Assembly: GCA_026182355.1 (NCBI GenBank)
Contig: JAPFBL010000605.1
Coordinates: forward strand, 212,975 to 276,974
Length of the DNA stretch: 64,000 nt
Direction of reading: 5' to 3'
Source: Hermatobates lingyangjiaoensis
Taxonomy: Eukaryota; Arthropoda; Insecta; Hemiptera; Hermatobatidae
This document shows, piece after piece, positions 11,803 to 24,251 of the stretch; position 1 is the stretch's first letter, and each line of letters begins with the position of its first letter. A program made the translations under genes and the position numbers. The notes beneath the pieces were generated by a model. It made no database searches and was not told where the DNA came from. It worked only from the letters and a program-made list of their open reading frames with translations.

Positions 11803-12751
11803 CTAATCCCTGTGTTGAATCGCGAGTCTCTTAAGAAACTCGCGAGTAACCCGACAGAATATTTTGTCAATTTCAGATCTTAATCCTAAACTTGAGATCC
11901 TGTTATAAGTCAAGCCTTCAAATTCAAATAACAAATTATGTATAACATAGTTTCAATCAGTTATTATGTGGTATTTAGTCATTGTTGGGTAAAAAGCTAA
12001 TGAAATGGTCTCCACATATAAAAATTTAATGTTGTAAACAACGCGTTTCGAACACGTAGTGTTCTTCCTCAGGCATTAACTAAAAAATATAATGTCACCA
12101 GAGAGTTATCTATAGTACGAAGCAAATATAGTACAAAATAAAAATAAAATAAAATAAGGAAGAGAATACGAACCTAAGGGTCATTTGTACCACAGACACT
12201 GACCCTTAGGTTCGTATTCTCTTCCTTATTTTATTTTATTTTCATTGTGTACTATAGATAACTCTTTGATGACATTGTATTTTTTATGTCATCAGAAGAA
12301 CACTACAGAACAGAACAGAAGAAGAACACTACGTGTTTGAACCGCGTTGTTTATACCATTAAATTTTGATATGTGGAGACCATTTCATTAGCTTTTTACC
12401 CTACAACAAATTATGTGTTGTTTCCTCCATCATGTTGCGCTTTTTACTGAGAGGTTCTTCTGTAATGATCCCCACTCTAAGTAGATGTTTTTTAAAGTAA
12501 TTGCGTCCTGTCAAAAAACATACCATTACTTTGACTCGACTTTTATTTAGCCTTAATAGGTCATTTTTTGTTTTCATATAAGATTCTTTGATCATTAGAC
12601 CTTGCATGTTTTTGATCGGTAGTGGAGTTCCATCGTTCTTATACAAGATTACAGATAAGTAATCATTAATAGTCAACCATGGAAAAAAAGGATTACGTAA
12701 TCTTCCTGTTTTTTTTTTAAATAAATGAATAACTCCAGTTATTAAAACCAT
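11803..12751 (-). pseudogene. LINE ORF2 C-terminal fossil, split by a fold-back
   Basis: The minus strand encodes a 116-codon piece (12751-12401). It contains LLRLNKSRVKVMVCFLTGR, KKHLLRVGI and EETTHNLL, matching the region after the RNase H domain of non-LTR retrotransposon polyproteins (pattern LLTG..HL..G....ETA.HLL.EC). After removal of the family B fold-back at 11942-12404 the frame continues as LLFEFEGLTYNRISSLGL and on to a stop at 11803-11805. The reading frame is therefore open over both pieces, with cysteines of the usual pattern replaced. The 3' end with a poly-A-like tract (poly-T at 11693-11730) lies downstream. This is a remnant, not a gene. Confidence 0.75.
11942..12404. mobile_element. 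Fold-back family B, copy 2, inserted in the LINE fossil
   Basis: Arms begin with CAGTTATTATGTGGTATT and end at CTTTTTACCCTACAA. The centre (about 12190) is an inverted pair around GACCCTTAGGTTCGTATTC. The 12-bp direct repeat AACAAATTATGT (11930-11941, 12405-12416) is present once in the reconstructed LINE frame. The minus core at 12040-12072 is intact: CTGAGGA, A, GAACAC-TAC-GTGTTC, GAAACGCGTT; the plus arm core is scrambled by a small duplication of AGAACA words. Confidence 0.9.
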
Positions 12752-12760
12752 CTCAAATCA

Positions 12761-13377
12761 AACAAATATGTACACAACATAAACCAAGAGATTGGAAAAT
12801 CAAACTGGGGAATCCCCCCCCACCTCTAATATCGACTTATTTACTATTAATCTGAAATGTTTAATTGAAATGTAAACATCCAGGCTGTAACATTACCTTT
12901 GAAGGAAAACTATTCAGACGTTTTTCTCTGAAATAATTTATTTTTTCTTATAATATTTTTAATGGCTGTTGTTTTATTCGATTTCTGTTATATTATTGTT
13001 GGCTATAGGTGTTTTTTATTGATAAAATTTTAATATAGAATGAAGTTGATTAAGTATTTTTAAAAATCTGAAGAAAGGATAGAGAGGGATTTGTTTTTCA
13101 TTTTGAATAGGAAGTATGTATGTATTTGCTTTATGGAAATCGTGGTTGAGTTATTTAGTAATTTTCAAAATACAACTTTCTATTATGTTTTAATTAGATT
13201 TTAGTACTATTTACTTAAAATAAATACCTTTTCTTCTTTATATATCTCCTACTTGAAAAAATTTTTTTGAAAGTTTTTCCTTAAAAGTAATTTGAATTAA
13301 AAAAAAACTAAATTATTAAATAGCAAGTCCACAATATAAGGAAAGTTGGTTGAATTTGCCCGATGGTGAGTAATAGT
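12761..13377. other. AT-rich intergenic DNA, nothing recognised
   Basis: No feature is supported apart from short A and T runs. Confidence 0.5.
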
Positions 13378-13866
13378 GATGTAGGTAAGCTTGAAGTATT
13401 TTGTGAATTTGACTATTTGAGTATTCAGCCAGTAAAGAGTTGGCGTCTTTAGCTAAGGAATAATCTTAGCTTTTGGGGTTAGAAGTGAAGTATAACGTTG
13501 AGATATTCAGCTAAATAGTAAGGACTGACTCTTCAAAGTCAGGAACCTTTGGATTTTAAGCTAAAATAATACTCAATGGTAGATAATTTGGGGATAAACC
13601 TTTGCGGTTTTATACGAAATATAGACTTTACCGTCCTAAATGAAGTAGACTTAGTCTTAGCTAAGTAATAAGCTGTTGCGGCATGACTTGAAGAACACTT
13701 TAAGTAATAATCTTCAGTTAAATGTAAAGCCGGTAGCTAGCGGTTTTAAGTAAAGTAGACCCTTGGTGTCTCCATATAACTAGAAGCCACTGACGGTTCT
13801 AAGCGAAATTAACCTTTCAAGTCTTCAGTGAAATCAACCCTTGACCTACTTAGCGAAATCCGGAAT
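13378..13866. repeat. Decayed short-period tandem repeat
   Basis: Variants of CTTAGCTAAATAATAATC, GGTTTTAAGTGAAGTAGAC and CTTTGGCGG recur every 30-45 bp with heavy divergence (for example TTTAGCTAAGGAATAATC, CTTAGCTAAGTAATAAGC, TTCAGCTAAATAGTAAGG). It looks like an old satellite; no coding frame is seen. Confidence 0.5.
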
Positions 13867-14265
13867 AAACAGGGTGAAAATTATCTAAAATATAATGTCC
13901 AACGTTTGAATGTTTAATGAAATTAGTACAAATAAATTATAAAGAGCCTTAAATAATTATGTAATATTGTACCTATTTTATTGATATATTTTTAAAATTT
14001 ATTCTTTTTTTTTATTATACTTATTCATAATAGAATAAAAAAAAATTATCAATTTTAAAAGGAACCCCAAACATTTTTAGCGAATATAAGGTGTTTAGTT
14101 ATATTGAAAACCCATGTTTAGTCTAACAACAAATATGAGGAATAATGGCATTATATAGGTATTTTTGAGATGGTTAAAATTGTTGTGAGCCTATGTTTTC
14201 TTGAATGCTATTGCTCTGTTTGTCATTTGTGAAAAGAATTTATGTTATATATATATACATATATA

Positions 14266-14648
14266 CAGGGTGATTGAAAAGTAACTCCCTATTTTAAAAA
14301 ACCTATAATTTATTTTTAAAATATAATTTCTACAATTAATGAATATGAGAAGGAAGTATAATGCATGGGCTTTTATTTAAAATTCGATATGGGCGCCTTT
14401 ATTTGCCACCAGCTTCTCAAGTTGACCAGGAATCGCATCAACTGATTTCGCAAGAAACTCTTGTGGGATGGAAATCATAACTTCTCGTATTCGCCCTTCA
14501 AGTTCTTCCAAATTCAGATTTAAATAAATCTGAAAGGAAACAAGAACATAAATTAAATTGCCATACATTAAGTAATATATACACAAAATTGAGATTTAAA
14601 ATAAATTGTATTTATTTTAAAATAGGGAGTTACTTTTCAATCACCCTG
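14266..14648 (-). mobile_element. Deleted mariner-type element with transposase C-terminal remnant
   Basis: Perfect terminal inverted repeats of about 30 bp (CAGGGTGATTGAAAAGTAAC and on to CCCTATTTT) flanked by TA on both sides (14264-14265, 14649-14650), the Tc1/mariner target. The minus strand keeps a short frame (14586-14377) ending in LEKLVANKGAHIEF, which resembles the C-terminus of mariner-type transposases (..C..A.GAHIE). The catalytic domain is missing, so this is a non-autonomous deletion derivative. Confidence 0.85.
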
Positions 14649-14659
14649 TATATATAAAA

Positions 14660-16037
14660 CAAGGTGGTAGTATTTTAATTATAAAAACAAATAAGTTAAA
14701 CTATAATGCAATAATGATTTACATATTGATTATGTGTAAATGTTTTTTTCGCACAAATCCATCAGTAATTGTTTGAAACTTTTTTATTCTTCGTCTCTAT
14801 TTTGAAATTTCCAATTATAACTGATCTAACATCATTGTTTAATATTACCAAAAAGAAATCATATTAACAACTTTAATAGTTGCAAGAGTAATAGGACTTA
14901 CTGTATTATAAATTATGTATTATAATATTTACAAGGCAAAATATTTTTTGTAAAGGTTTTCTTGTAATTTTAAAATATTTATCTGAGGTAATATAGGCTG
15001 TGTTTTTTTTTTTTTTTTTTAGATAATAGAGTGGTTTAAATATTTTTGGAATGTTACTTTATATAGATTTGTTTATTCTTTTATGTAATTTAGTTTAAAC
15101 CAACAGGTTTTTTTTTTTATATATCAAAGTTCTGCTGAAAACAGTAACAAGTTAGGAATATTGAATGTTTGTAGGAAAAAAAAAATACAGATTTTGTTTG
15201 AATACCTAATTTACATTACAAGTATATAAAATAAAATATTTGTTATAATTTTTGTTATTGTTAAAGCAGTCTTCAATTTAGTATTCATTCCTGTTTGGCT
15301 GTTTTTGATTGTGTTTTATTAATTGCCTTCGTAAATTGTTTAATTAAATCTCTATTATAATTTTGAGTCTAATATTTGTTTCAAATAGGTGAAACTGTCA
15401 TCCCTTTAATTCAAAAGTTTTTTTTCAATGAGGACCAGCTGAAGAAAATATATAGATAAATTGAAACAACTCTTACGTAACCTGCATTCATTTCAACTGT
15501 AGCGAATAAAAGAAAGGAAAATAAATCAAATTATGGTAAAATACACTTGGTAATTATGTATTAATGTAGAACTAATTGATTCAAGATGTTTATTGATTCT
15601 TTTTTTATTCAATTAGGTGTAATATAGTCGTAATAATTTTTAAATATAAAATTTTAAAACGTTGAAAAAAAAGATCTGAAAATGGACAAATAATAGTTCA
15701 GAAAGTGTTCAATAAAAAAAACATTTCTGTCATCAGGAAAGTGGAAGGCGGAGACTAAAGACATCGGGAAAATGAGGAGTGGATTGCGACTCTGTGATTA
15801 ATTAAAAAGAAATGATTAGAGAAGAATACAAAAAGGCATTATTAGGAGAAAGATCGGAGAGGTGCAGGAAAGTAATGGAATAATACAAAAATATGTGAAT
15901 AGTGTTCTCATATTATTTATTTTAATAGTATTAATTGTTCCTAGTAACTTCGTTTTTCTTATATATTATTTACCTAAATCTTTTTTCACTTCTTCCTAAT
16001 AATGGTTCTTGACTTATCCCTATCAAGATATTTTTAA
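14660..16037. other. AT-rich intergenic DNA, nothing recognised
   Basis: Contains a T20 run at 15001-15020; at about 15720-15745 the minus strand has an isolated CTGATGA without a following hairpin. Confidence 0.5.
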
Positions 16038-16430
16038 CCTGTTTTGGTATTAGGACGTGAGCCCTGCTTATTCAGACATATTACGAATAATAGCAGAACA
16101 GATAGATGCTTTTAGTGTGAAAGATCTTTCGCTGCATCTCGGGGGTGACAGCCCTAGCCGACGATAGAAGCAACGTTAACCTCCGAGATACGGTAACGGG
16201 GATTGATTGTACTGTTGGTTTACATCCATCGCTTTTTTAAAGTTTGCCACCTTAAGTTTGGTCCACCTTGGGCGTATCTCGGAGGCTGGCATTGCCTCTA
16301 TCCTCGGTTAGGGCTTGGTGCCACCGAGATGCGGTGAAAGAGCTTTCACGTTAAAAGGCATCAATCTGTTCTGTTATTACTCGCAATATTGCTGAAGAAG
16401 CAGGATGCGCGCAATAATACCAAAATAGGT
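16038..16430. mobile_element. GC-richer fold-back element (family S)
   Basis: Inverted arms: the left starts ACCTGTTTTGGTATTA, the right ends TAATACCAAAATAGGT. Inner arms share GATGCTTTTAGTGTGAAAG and CTCGGGGGTG. The loop is about 16225-16255. A CTGAAGAAGCAGGATGC string near the right end resembles the fold-back box but lacks GAAA. Confidence 0.75.
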
Positions 16431-16636
16431 ATCCAATATTTTGGCACATACTCTTTTTTTTGCACATCATTCCACAGATTTGGTTTTTACAGTTTCTTCA
16501 ATGATTATCACTGCTCCTGGATTCGTCAGTTGTAAAATCCAACTTAACTTTGATTGCGCTGCTGGCCACCAATTCGAAGTTTCAGTCCTTTTACTTTTAT
16601 GTGTTAACAAAATTATCCTTTTTTACCTTACTATAA

Positions 16637-16836
16637 AAAGATTTCACAAATAACACGTGAAATAAAAATCAACGTACAAACCACACTAAGAAAAGAGATT
16701 AAAACCTTTTAACCGTAACACGCGGTCTTCGTCATAGTCAAAATTTCAACTAATTTGACTCTGACAAAAACCGATTGTAACGGTTGAAAGATCTTAGTCT
16801 TTTATCTGATTTCTTACTGTGGTTTGGACGTTAACT
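16637..16836. mobile_element. Fold-back family A, copy 5
   Basis: Diverged copy; arms meet near 16748. The 9-bp direct repeat TTACTATAA flanks it (16628-16636, 16837-16845). The right-arm box is mutated to CTGACAA. Confidence 0.8.
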
Positions 16837-16949
16837 TTACTATAAGAGTTATTTTTTTCCAAAGGTCATATTCATAGGGGCGGAAAGTATTTACTATTTG
16901 GCACCCATTTTAGTATTGGGTGATGAACTACATTTACGTAGTTGATTCT

Positions 16950-17155
16950 TCATAGGAATTTGCCCAACTCAACTGTATTTAGAGTATCCATCTTTAATGA
17001 GTACCTAACATCATGTACTCTCAGTGAGGGGATGTGGTCATGTCCTCTCTAAGGGGAACGATATAGTCAGATTTTTTCCTCTTTTGCGTGAAAATTGAAC
17101 CTGGGATCTATCAGTCCACAGGATAGTACAGAAGCCACAGGTCCACCTGACCCCT
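16950..17155 (-). mobile_element. tRNA-derived SINE, decayed
   Basis: Minus-strand copy with the box B side (around CCTGGGATC) and the family middle (GTACTCATTAAAGATGG). The tail is missing. It shares its layout with the clearer copies at 39064 and 49918. Confidence 0.65.
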
Positions 17156-17159
17156 ACTT

Positions 17160-19070
17160 TCTTAAAAGTAAAGTATAATATTCATGAAAAGTCATATCCC
17201 TGATTTTTAACGGATTTACATTCTTCGAGAACTCCTAAGAGAATTTTGTGGAAAAAATGAACATAAAATTTTGTAAATTTAGCATTTTATATTAATATTT
17301 TTGTAAACAAAAAAAATTAAGAACTTTTAGATTACTGTGCAAGGAATACAACTTGCCAAAATGATTATCTGCTCTGCTGTTGACTTGTTTCATATTGTAT
17401 TAGACATTTTTTATTAGAATCAAGTCAGAATAAATTATTTTTTTATTTTTAAATAAATTATATTCAATTTTAAGGTAAAATTTATTGTTGGAGATAATTG
17501 AGTGGAGTTATAGTATGTATTCAATATAATACTTTAATAAATTCATCAGATGATGCTTTATTCATCAGTTTAGTGACTATTCATCAGAGCCACTTTCAGT
17601 ATTCTTACTGAAAAATTATACATCAGGCTTGTAAACTGATTAAGTAATTTTCTAGCTATACACTAGTTGAGTTTTATGGTCATAAAGCATTTGTAATCAT
17701 ATATTTTTTTTACAAACATTTAATAATTTTTCAACATAAATGTGGTATTTATGAAATTCATAACTAAATATTGAAAACATTTCAATACATGATTTTATTA
17801 AAAATGTAACAATATTCTGCTGATGATCGCATGGTATGTCAGCCATCGGTCGCAATGGTGTCTGGAAACTGTTCGACTATTCTAGAATATCTCTTGAATA
17901 CTTCTAACAAGACTGCTACTTCTCGCAAAACTTCTCCTTCAATTTGTGGAAGAACTATTATGAAACTAACTTATCGCCTTTAGGTTCAAGCACGTAAGAA
18001 TGTTAATCCAAACACCAATTAGTGATACACGACCTTGACAGTGGGGGTAATCTCTACATCTGACTCAGATTTGAATGGCTATCCAGTAAAACCGTAGAAA
18101 ACAAATTAGAACTTTAATAAATATATCTGTGAGAAATTTCAAAAACAGAAAAATAACAATTATTTTAGATTATTGTTTACTATTGATTTTACTCCCATTA
18201 CTCATTCATTCATTATGAAGATTAAATTATTTATTAAAAAACTCAACAATTAATAAAGAATACAAAGAGAAATGATGTAAGAAAATAACTATTTGATTGA
18301 TATATGAACAAGACAACTTTTTGAAGAAAAATTGTAGCAATGACCATGAGACTATCATTTTAAAGAGCTGATGAGAAATGTATATGAATCTTGCTAATTG
18401 GAAAGTGTGCCTGTCTTTCTGTATAGCTCCCTGTACAGAAGGCTTTTACAAACTTTCGTTATCTTTTGTTGTCAAATTTGCCCCGACAAACTTTCAAAAC
18501 AGAATATTTATTACATCTATCTGAAATCACTTCTTTTTCTGATAAAATTAAATTTTCGACTGCTATAAATCAAATGGTCCATACATATTTCTCTCATAGG
18601 TTAATGTTTTTGTTTAATAATTCAAATGACATGGCCAATATTTGTAAAAGAATATTGTGTGGAGATAAAATTCAATATAAATATTAATTCCATTTTTTTT
18701 ACGAAAAATAAAGTTTTTTATATATATATATTTGGAGGTTTATTATGAGTTACATGTGTAGTAACATTTTTTGTCTCTCTTATTTGCTTGATGTAAACCA
18801 TTACATTTAGGGTAAAAACTCATGGGGCAATGATAATCTGTTTCTTATCAATAACCACAATATAACCTAACCTCTCTTGATAACGATAAGAGTAGATTTA
18901 ATCTTTTTTTTTTGTAGTTGTAGTATTGATACTTAATGCTATCCAGGGAATTTAAACTTACAGTATTAAAAGACTATATTATCAAATTGTGTAAGTTTTA
19001 ATTTTGTTTGCGTTTGTGCTTTTATTGTTCGTGGTGTCATATATCTAACTATATGTTAATATTTTTATCC
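17160..19070. other. Intergenic DNA upstream of PANK4
   Basis: AT-rich. No promoter can be named with confidence; a somewhat GC-richer block at 17820-18085 has no open frame I recognise. A TATATATATA run lies at 18720. Confidence 0.5.
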
Positions 19071-19079
19071 TTCTTAGTT

Positions 19080-22000
19080 ATGAGCATGGATCAGAAAGGT
19101 CATCCTAGAAGTATTAAGCTTCCAGAAACTATAAAAGTTTTCAGAAATCTAAAGAATGCTAAGAGGTTTGCTATAGATATAGGTAATTTTATTTTGAAAT
19201 ATTTCTTTAAATTCTTTTTTATTATTAAATATTTAGTCCTATTTTTTCATTTTTTTCCCTTTTACTTCAGGTGGTTCTTTGACAAAAATTGCCTATTATT
19301 CGACAGTTCCATGTAGAAGGCCACAATATTCTTTTTCTGAAAAGGAAGGGACCGTCTGCTCCGATGTAAGCATAGTCATTGTAACTTTGATATCAGAATA
19401 TCTAAGTCAGATCAGAAATTGGTGCCGTCTAATGATGACATTTACGGGTTGATTTACTTAAATTTGATGTCTAAGCTTAATTGGTTTAATGTATCTGTAA
19501 AATATTCTAAAAAATTCGTATTTTATGACTGATATTTCGGTAAAGAGAAATGGATTTTATGTTTAAGGATTCGATGTATGCAGCTACGGAAACCGGTCGA
19601 CTACATTTTGTGAAATTTGAAACAAAGTTTATCGAAAACTGTTTAGACTTTGTTAAAGACAACCTAGTAGATTCAAAAGAAAAGATGACTGGTAAAATCA
19701 TAAAAGCAACAGGTGGTGGAGCCTACAAACATGCTTCTCTTATTCAAGAAAAGCTTGGTTTGAAGTAAGATGAGTGTTTGATGATTAAAAAAAATTAAAA
19801 TTTTAAATTTATTATCAATCCATTACCCAAGATTTCAAGGAATGATGAAAAGCGAATTTGTTTTTAGGAAGTTTATGAGGAAAAAAAAACTCAGAAGTTT
19901 TAAACGAGTAAGAAGTGGCAAATCATACTGAGGAACCCTGGGTAATGATTTCTGTTAAAAAAAAAACTGTTACATGTCCCCTTGAGTGTTCAACTGATTT
20001 TCTGCTTGAACAGGGTTGAAAAAGAAGATGAAATGAGTTGCTTAATTAAAGGATGCAACTTTCTTTTAAAGAATATTAGTAATGAGGCATTCAAATATCA
20101 TCGGCATGGTAATCCTGAATATGAATTCCAACTGGCAGACCCAAATGTCTTCCCTTATCTTCTGGTCAACATAGGTTCTGGAGTCAGCATTTTAAAGGTA
20201 AGTGATATCTATTCATTAATCACTGGATATTTTGTCTTAGATATATTTGAAATTACATAATAGAATAATCAGGATTGAACCAAACATCTTTAGTTCTCCA
20301 ATCCAAATTTGTAAAAGTCAAGCTGTTTGAATGTTTCGGTTATCTTAACTTCTTATTCTTATAATTTTAAAGAAAAGGAAAGAAGAATAATGATTTGGTT
20401 CTTCAACACATTGGTACAATTGACAATAATTTGAACCAAGGTGGCTTATTTACTTTGTCAGTTTACATAAAGTGGAAGCGGATTGACATTGTTTGTCTCC
20501 TGTAGGTGTCTGAAATATATTGTTAATTGTATTTTTGTTGAAAAACTGAAGTCTTATTTTTGTTTAATCCTTGCAATATTGAGTTCTTGACATTAAATTT
20601 TCCTATTAAAACAAAACCACTAGTCTTTTTTTTCCTTCAACGGTCACAGGCAGTGGCCCATCTGAACTATTCTATATTCAACAATGTGTTTATTTACTAA
20701 TTGGTACTTATTTTACTTGAGAGTAAACTTCATTTCCGAAAAAAGGTGCTATGTTTTACATAAAGATTTATTTGGTAAAAAGATCTGACAAATATAAAGG
20801 TATTCTGACATTTTCTGAAGAATAATTAAAATCCAATGTCACAGTGAGCTAATAAATCAGAATCTCGAGAACTAATTTAAATCAATGAATAAATTTCACC
20901 TACTCAGTCCTTTGTTTATCTTATATGTATCGCATAATTTTATTTTAAAGCCATTGTTTTTAATAAGATATATATATTTCAGTAAAAACAATGACATTAA
21001 TTGAAATGTTTTTCGTATATTTTTTGATCAAAATGAAGTTTGTATCTTCATTTTTTATGTGATATAATAATTTTTATTATTGTTGACAATTAACTAGTCT
21101 TAGGTTATCTTTGAGGATATTGGAGATTTTTTTTTCTCACAACACAGTAACACTGCATCGGGACCGTATATTTACAATGTGTTGCCTTATAGATAACACA
21201 TTTACAAAAGATTTGAGATCTTGTGCACTCAGTAAAATACCATAATCAAGTAGTTTCATTGCTGGTGATTGTTTCATCTTCAAGTGAAAGGCTTTATGAT
21301 GGAGGGTTGGTTTTTTTAACATTGCTTTATAATTCATAATGGGTTGTCGTCGTTTTTAATTTTAATTATAATTTTACAATATCCAATCCTGTATCTAAAA
21401 TTATATCCAAAATTACAATATCTAATTTGTAATTAGAATATGAATTATTTGTTGCTAATAAACAATCACCCTCTGGTAATTCTAATAGTGATGTGATATT
21501 TGTGTAACTACGCTAATATTGACAATAGTATTTTGCTAAAGGTTGTATCAGAAGATAATTATGAAAGAATCGGAGGAACGGCTACTGGAGGTGGTACATT
21601 TTGGGGTCTCGGTACTTTACTAACAAAAGCAAAGGTAATTTTTTCTTTATTTATATTTATGTATGTAACATCCACATCTCGAAAGGAAGGAATGTATTTG
21701 CTTATAAATACGCGAGACACGTAATAAGTTTCATCCATTAAATTTATTTTAATGAATCTTATGAGAGCTCATTTTTAATTTATTGAAAAAATTCCTACGC
21801 TATTTTGCTCCTAAGTTATTCGATAAATCACTCTCTAGATTTTCTGGATGTTATAGGAAGGAAAACCAAAATTTTACTTTTAACCATCATTGTCAAGGTC
21901 GTATGCAGATTTTCTGGTCTTTTCACTTGAAGAGTTGAGTTTTTAAATTGTCAATTTTCTTTCAGATGCAGTTGTATACGATACCAGTACTAAATTGTCA

Positions 22001-24213
22001 TATAATGAAATTTGATCAGTAACTCACAGTACTATAATGATTGTCATATAATGTGATGCCTGAGGAAAAACACTACGTGTTCGAAACGCGTTGTTTATAC
22101 CATTAAATTGTTATATGTGGAGACCATTTCATTAACTTTTTACCCTACAATGAGTGAATACCACATAATAAATGATTGCACTACGTTAAAATAGTCATAT
22201 AAGTTTTGGGGCGGGAAAGAACGTAATTATAGTCAGATGATTTTAAAACACGAAGAAGGTACATTATTGTGTTTATTTCTCATAACTTACAAAATGGATA
22301 TAGTCAAGTGAATTAAAATTATACTATCAGATACAGTTAAACGTAAACGCTGATTATCTGTACCAGTCTCTTGACTGCAAGTTTCTTCTGATCTTTACAC
22401 AGTTAACTTCCATTTGTGTTTCCGTATGTGTTTTTTTTTTCTCAGCTCTCTAATCTGGGTTGCCGTAAAGCTCTTTTTTGTACAAAAATTAATATTATTT
22501 ATTAGTAACAAGCAGAGAATCAAACTATACTGATTAAATGATTTTTTGGAGATATAATAAATTTGAGCAGGAACAAATGTATTGTCTTAAAAATAAATTA
22601 ATGTGCAAATTTGCATAAATAAGAACTAATTGTCGTTAAATGAATTGTTGGTACATATTCCATATCAAATAATTTTTTTTGTTTTATAGCTTAAATATTT
22701 ATGACGTAATATAAACTCGTGTATTGTACCTCTACTAATTTGTATTTATTTTTATTGAAAAAATAATAATAATAACTTCTCTATTTTCTTTATAAGTATA
22801 GAAGAAGCAAATATGGTGGTGTGGATCATTGTGCTTTAATTGTTTTATATTTAATTCTGACCCGTTTTCATCACCCAGAATTTAAACGGTTCCTTTTTCT
22901 AACGTAATTTGCAATCTGTTATTATGTGGTATATACTCATTGTGGGGTAAAAAGCTAATGAAATGGTCTCCATATATAAAAATTTAATCGTATAAACAAT
23001 GCGTTTCGAACGTAGTGTTCTTATTCAGGCATTAACTACGCATAATTTACAGAGCCTTAAGAGTTCATTTTGGATTGTCTGGTCATCAACTGTTTGAGAA
23101 ACTGTTTCTTTTATTATATCTATAAGATCGAGGATAGGGACACTGGGGAAAAGGTTTTTGACATCGAATAGAGTTGTTGAGAATATCTACTTCTTTTAAA
23201 TCTTTCATTAACTCTTAAGTAGATATTCCCAACAACGCTGTTCTAGTTAGCTTCGATGTCAAAAACCTTTTCCCCTGTGTTCCAATCCCCGATCTTATAG
23301 ATATAATAAAAGAAACAGTTGATGACCAGACAATCCAAAATGAACTCTAAGGATCTGTTCTTCAGTGTTAGAGTAACTGGACAAAGCATTTTCTGTAATC
23401 ATCGCTTTTTACAGAAGAAATGCTACTAATCGATAATGTAATGCTAGAAGTAATCGCTAATGTACACGAAGAAGGTACATTATTGTCTTTATGTTTCATA
23501 ACTTACAAAATAGATATAGTCATGTGCATTAAAATGAGTAAAGTTAATTGATTGTTTATGAGTTTGTTAATGATTCTACACGATAGCCTCATTAAAATAA
23601 ATCCTAAATAAGGTTACCAACGTGCTGGATAATATGCAGCATAGTCAAGCTGGGTGTTACCCACTCCAAATTTTTTTTGGTTTGATTTTTATTTTTAAAA
23701 AAGTATTTTTTTTTTTTAATTTTCAATATCTATAATATATTTGTATTTAAAATCTTTTTGTATATGTAATTATTTTACTTACTCGCATTTACTTTTGTTT
23801 TATGGTTTTATGTCTGCGGTTACGGTTTTCTCATGTTGCCTGTAACAACAGGGACATGCGATGCAGTGCCTCCTCACTGAACTATTCGTTCTGTACATAA
23901 AAAGTTCCTCTGTTACTTTAACTCCTTTTCAAATTTTCCTCCAATCTCCTCAGCACAACAAACAGATTCTAAATGTTGATTATGATAAGTGTTTTGTTCT
24001 ATTCTCCAATAGTTATTTTTTTAAAATATATAAGAAATCACAAGATAAACACTGTTAAGGCTTACTTCAGTATTTTGACAACAAGCAAACCAAGATTTAG
24101 AGTTTAAATCACACCTAGTGTCGAGAGTTGTCAAAATATTGAAATGTTTATATAGTTTATTATTTGTATTGTGTTTAATTGATTCTTTTTAATGACAGTT
24201 TATTATGATAATG

Positions 24214-24251
<38 letters not shown>

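Noticed and set aside
15720..15750. CTGATGA on the minus strand as another hammerhead-like core
   Set aside because: No hairpin and no GAAA at the right distance.
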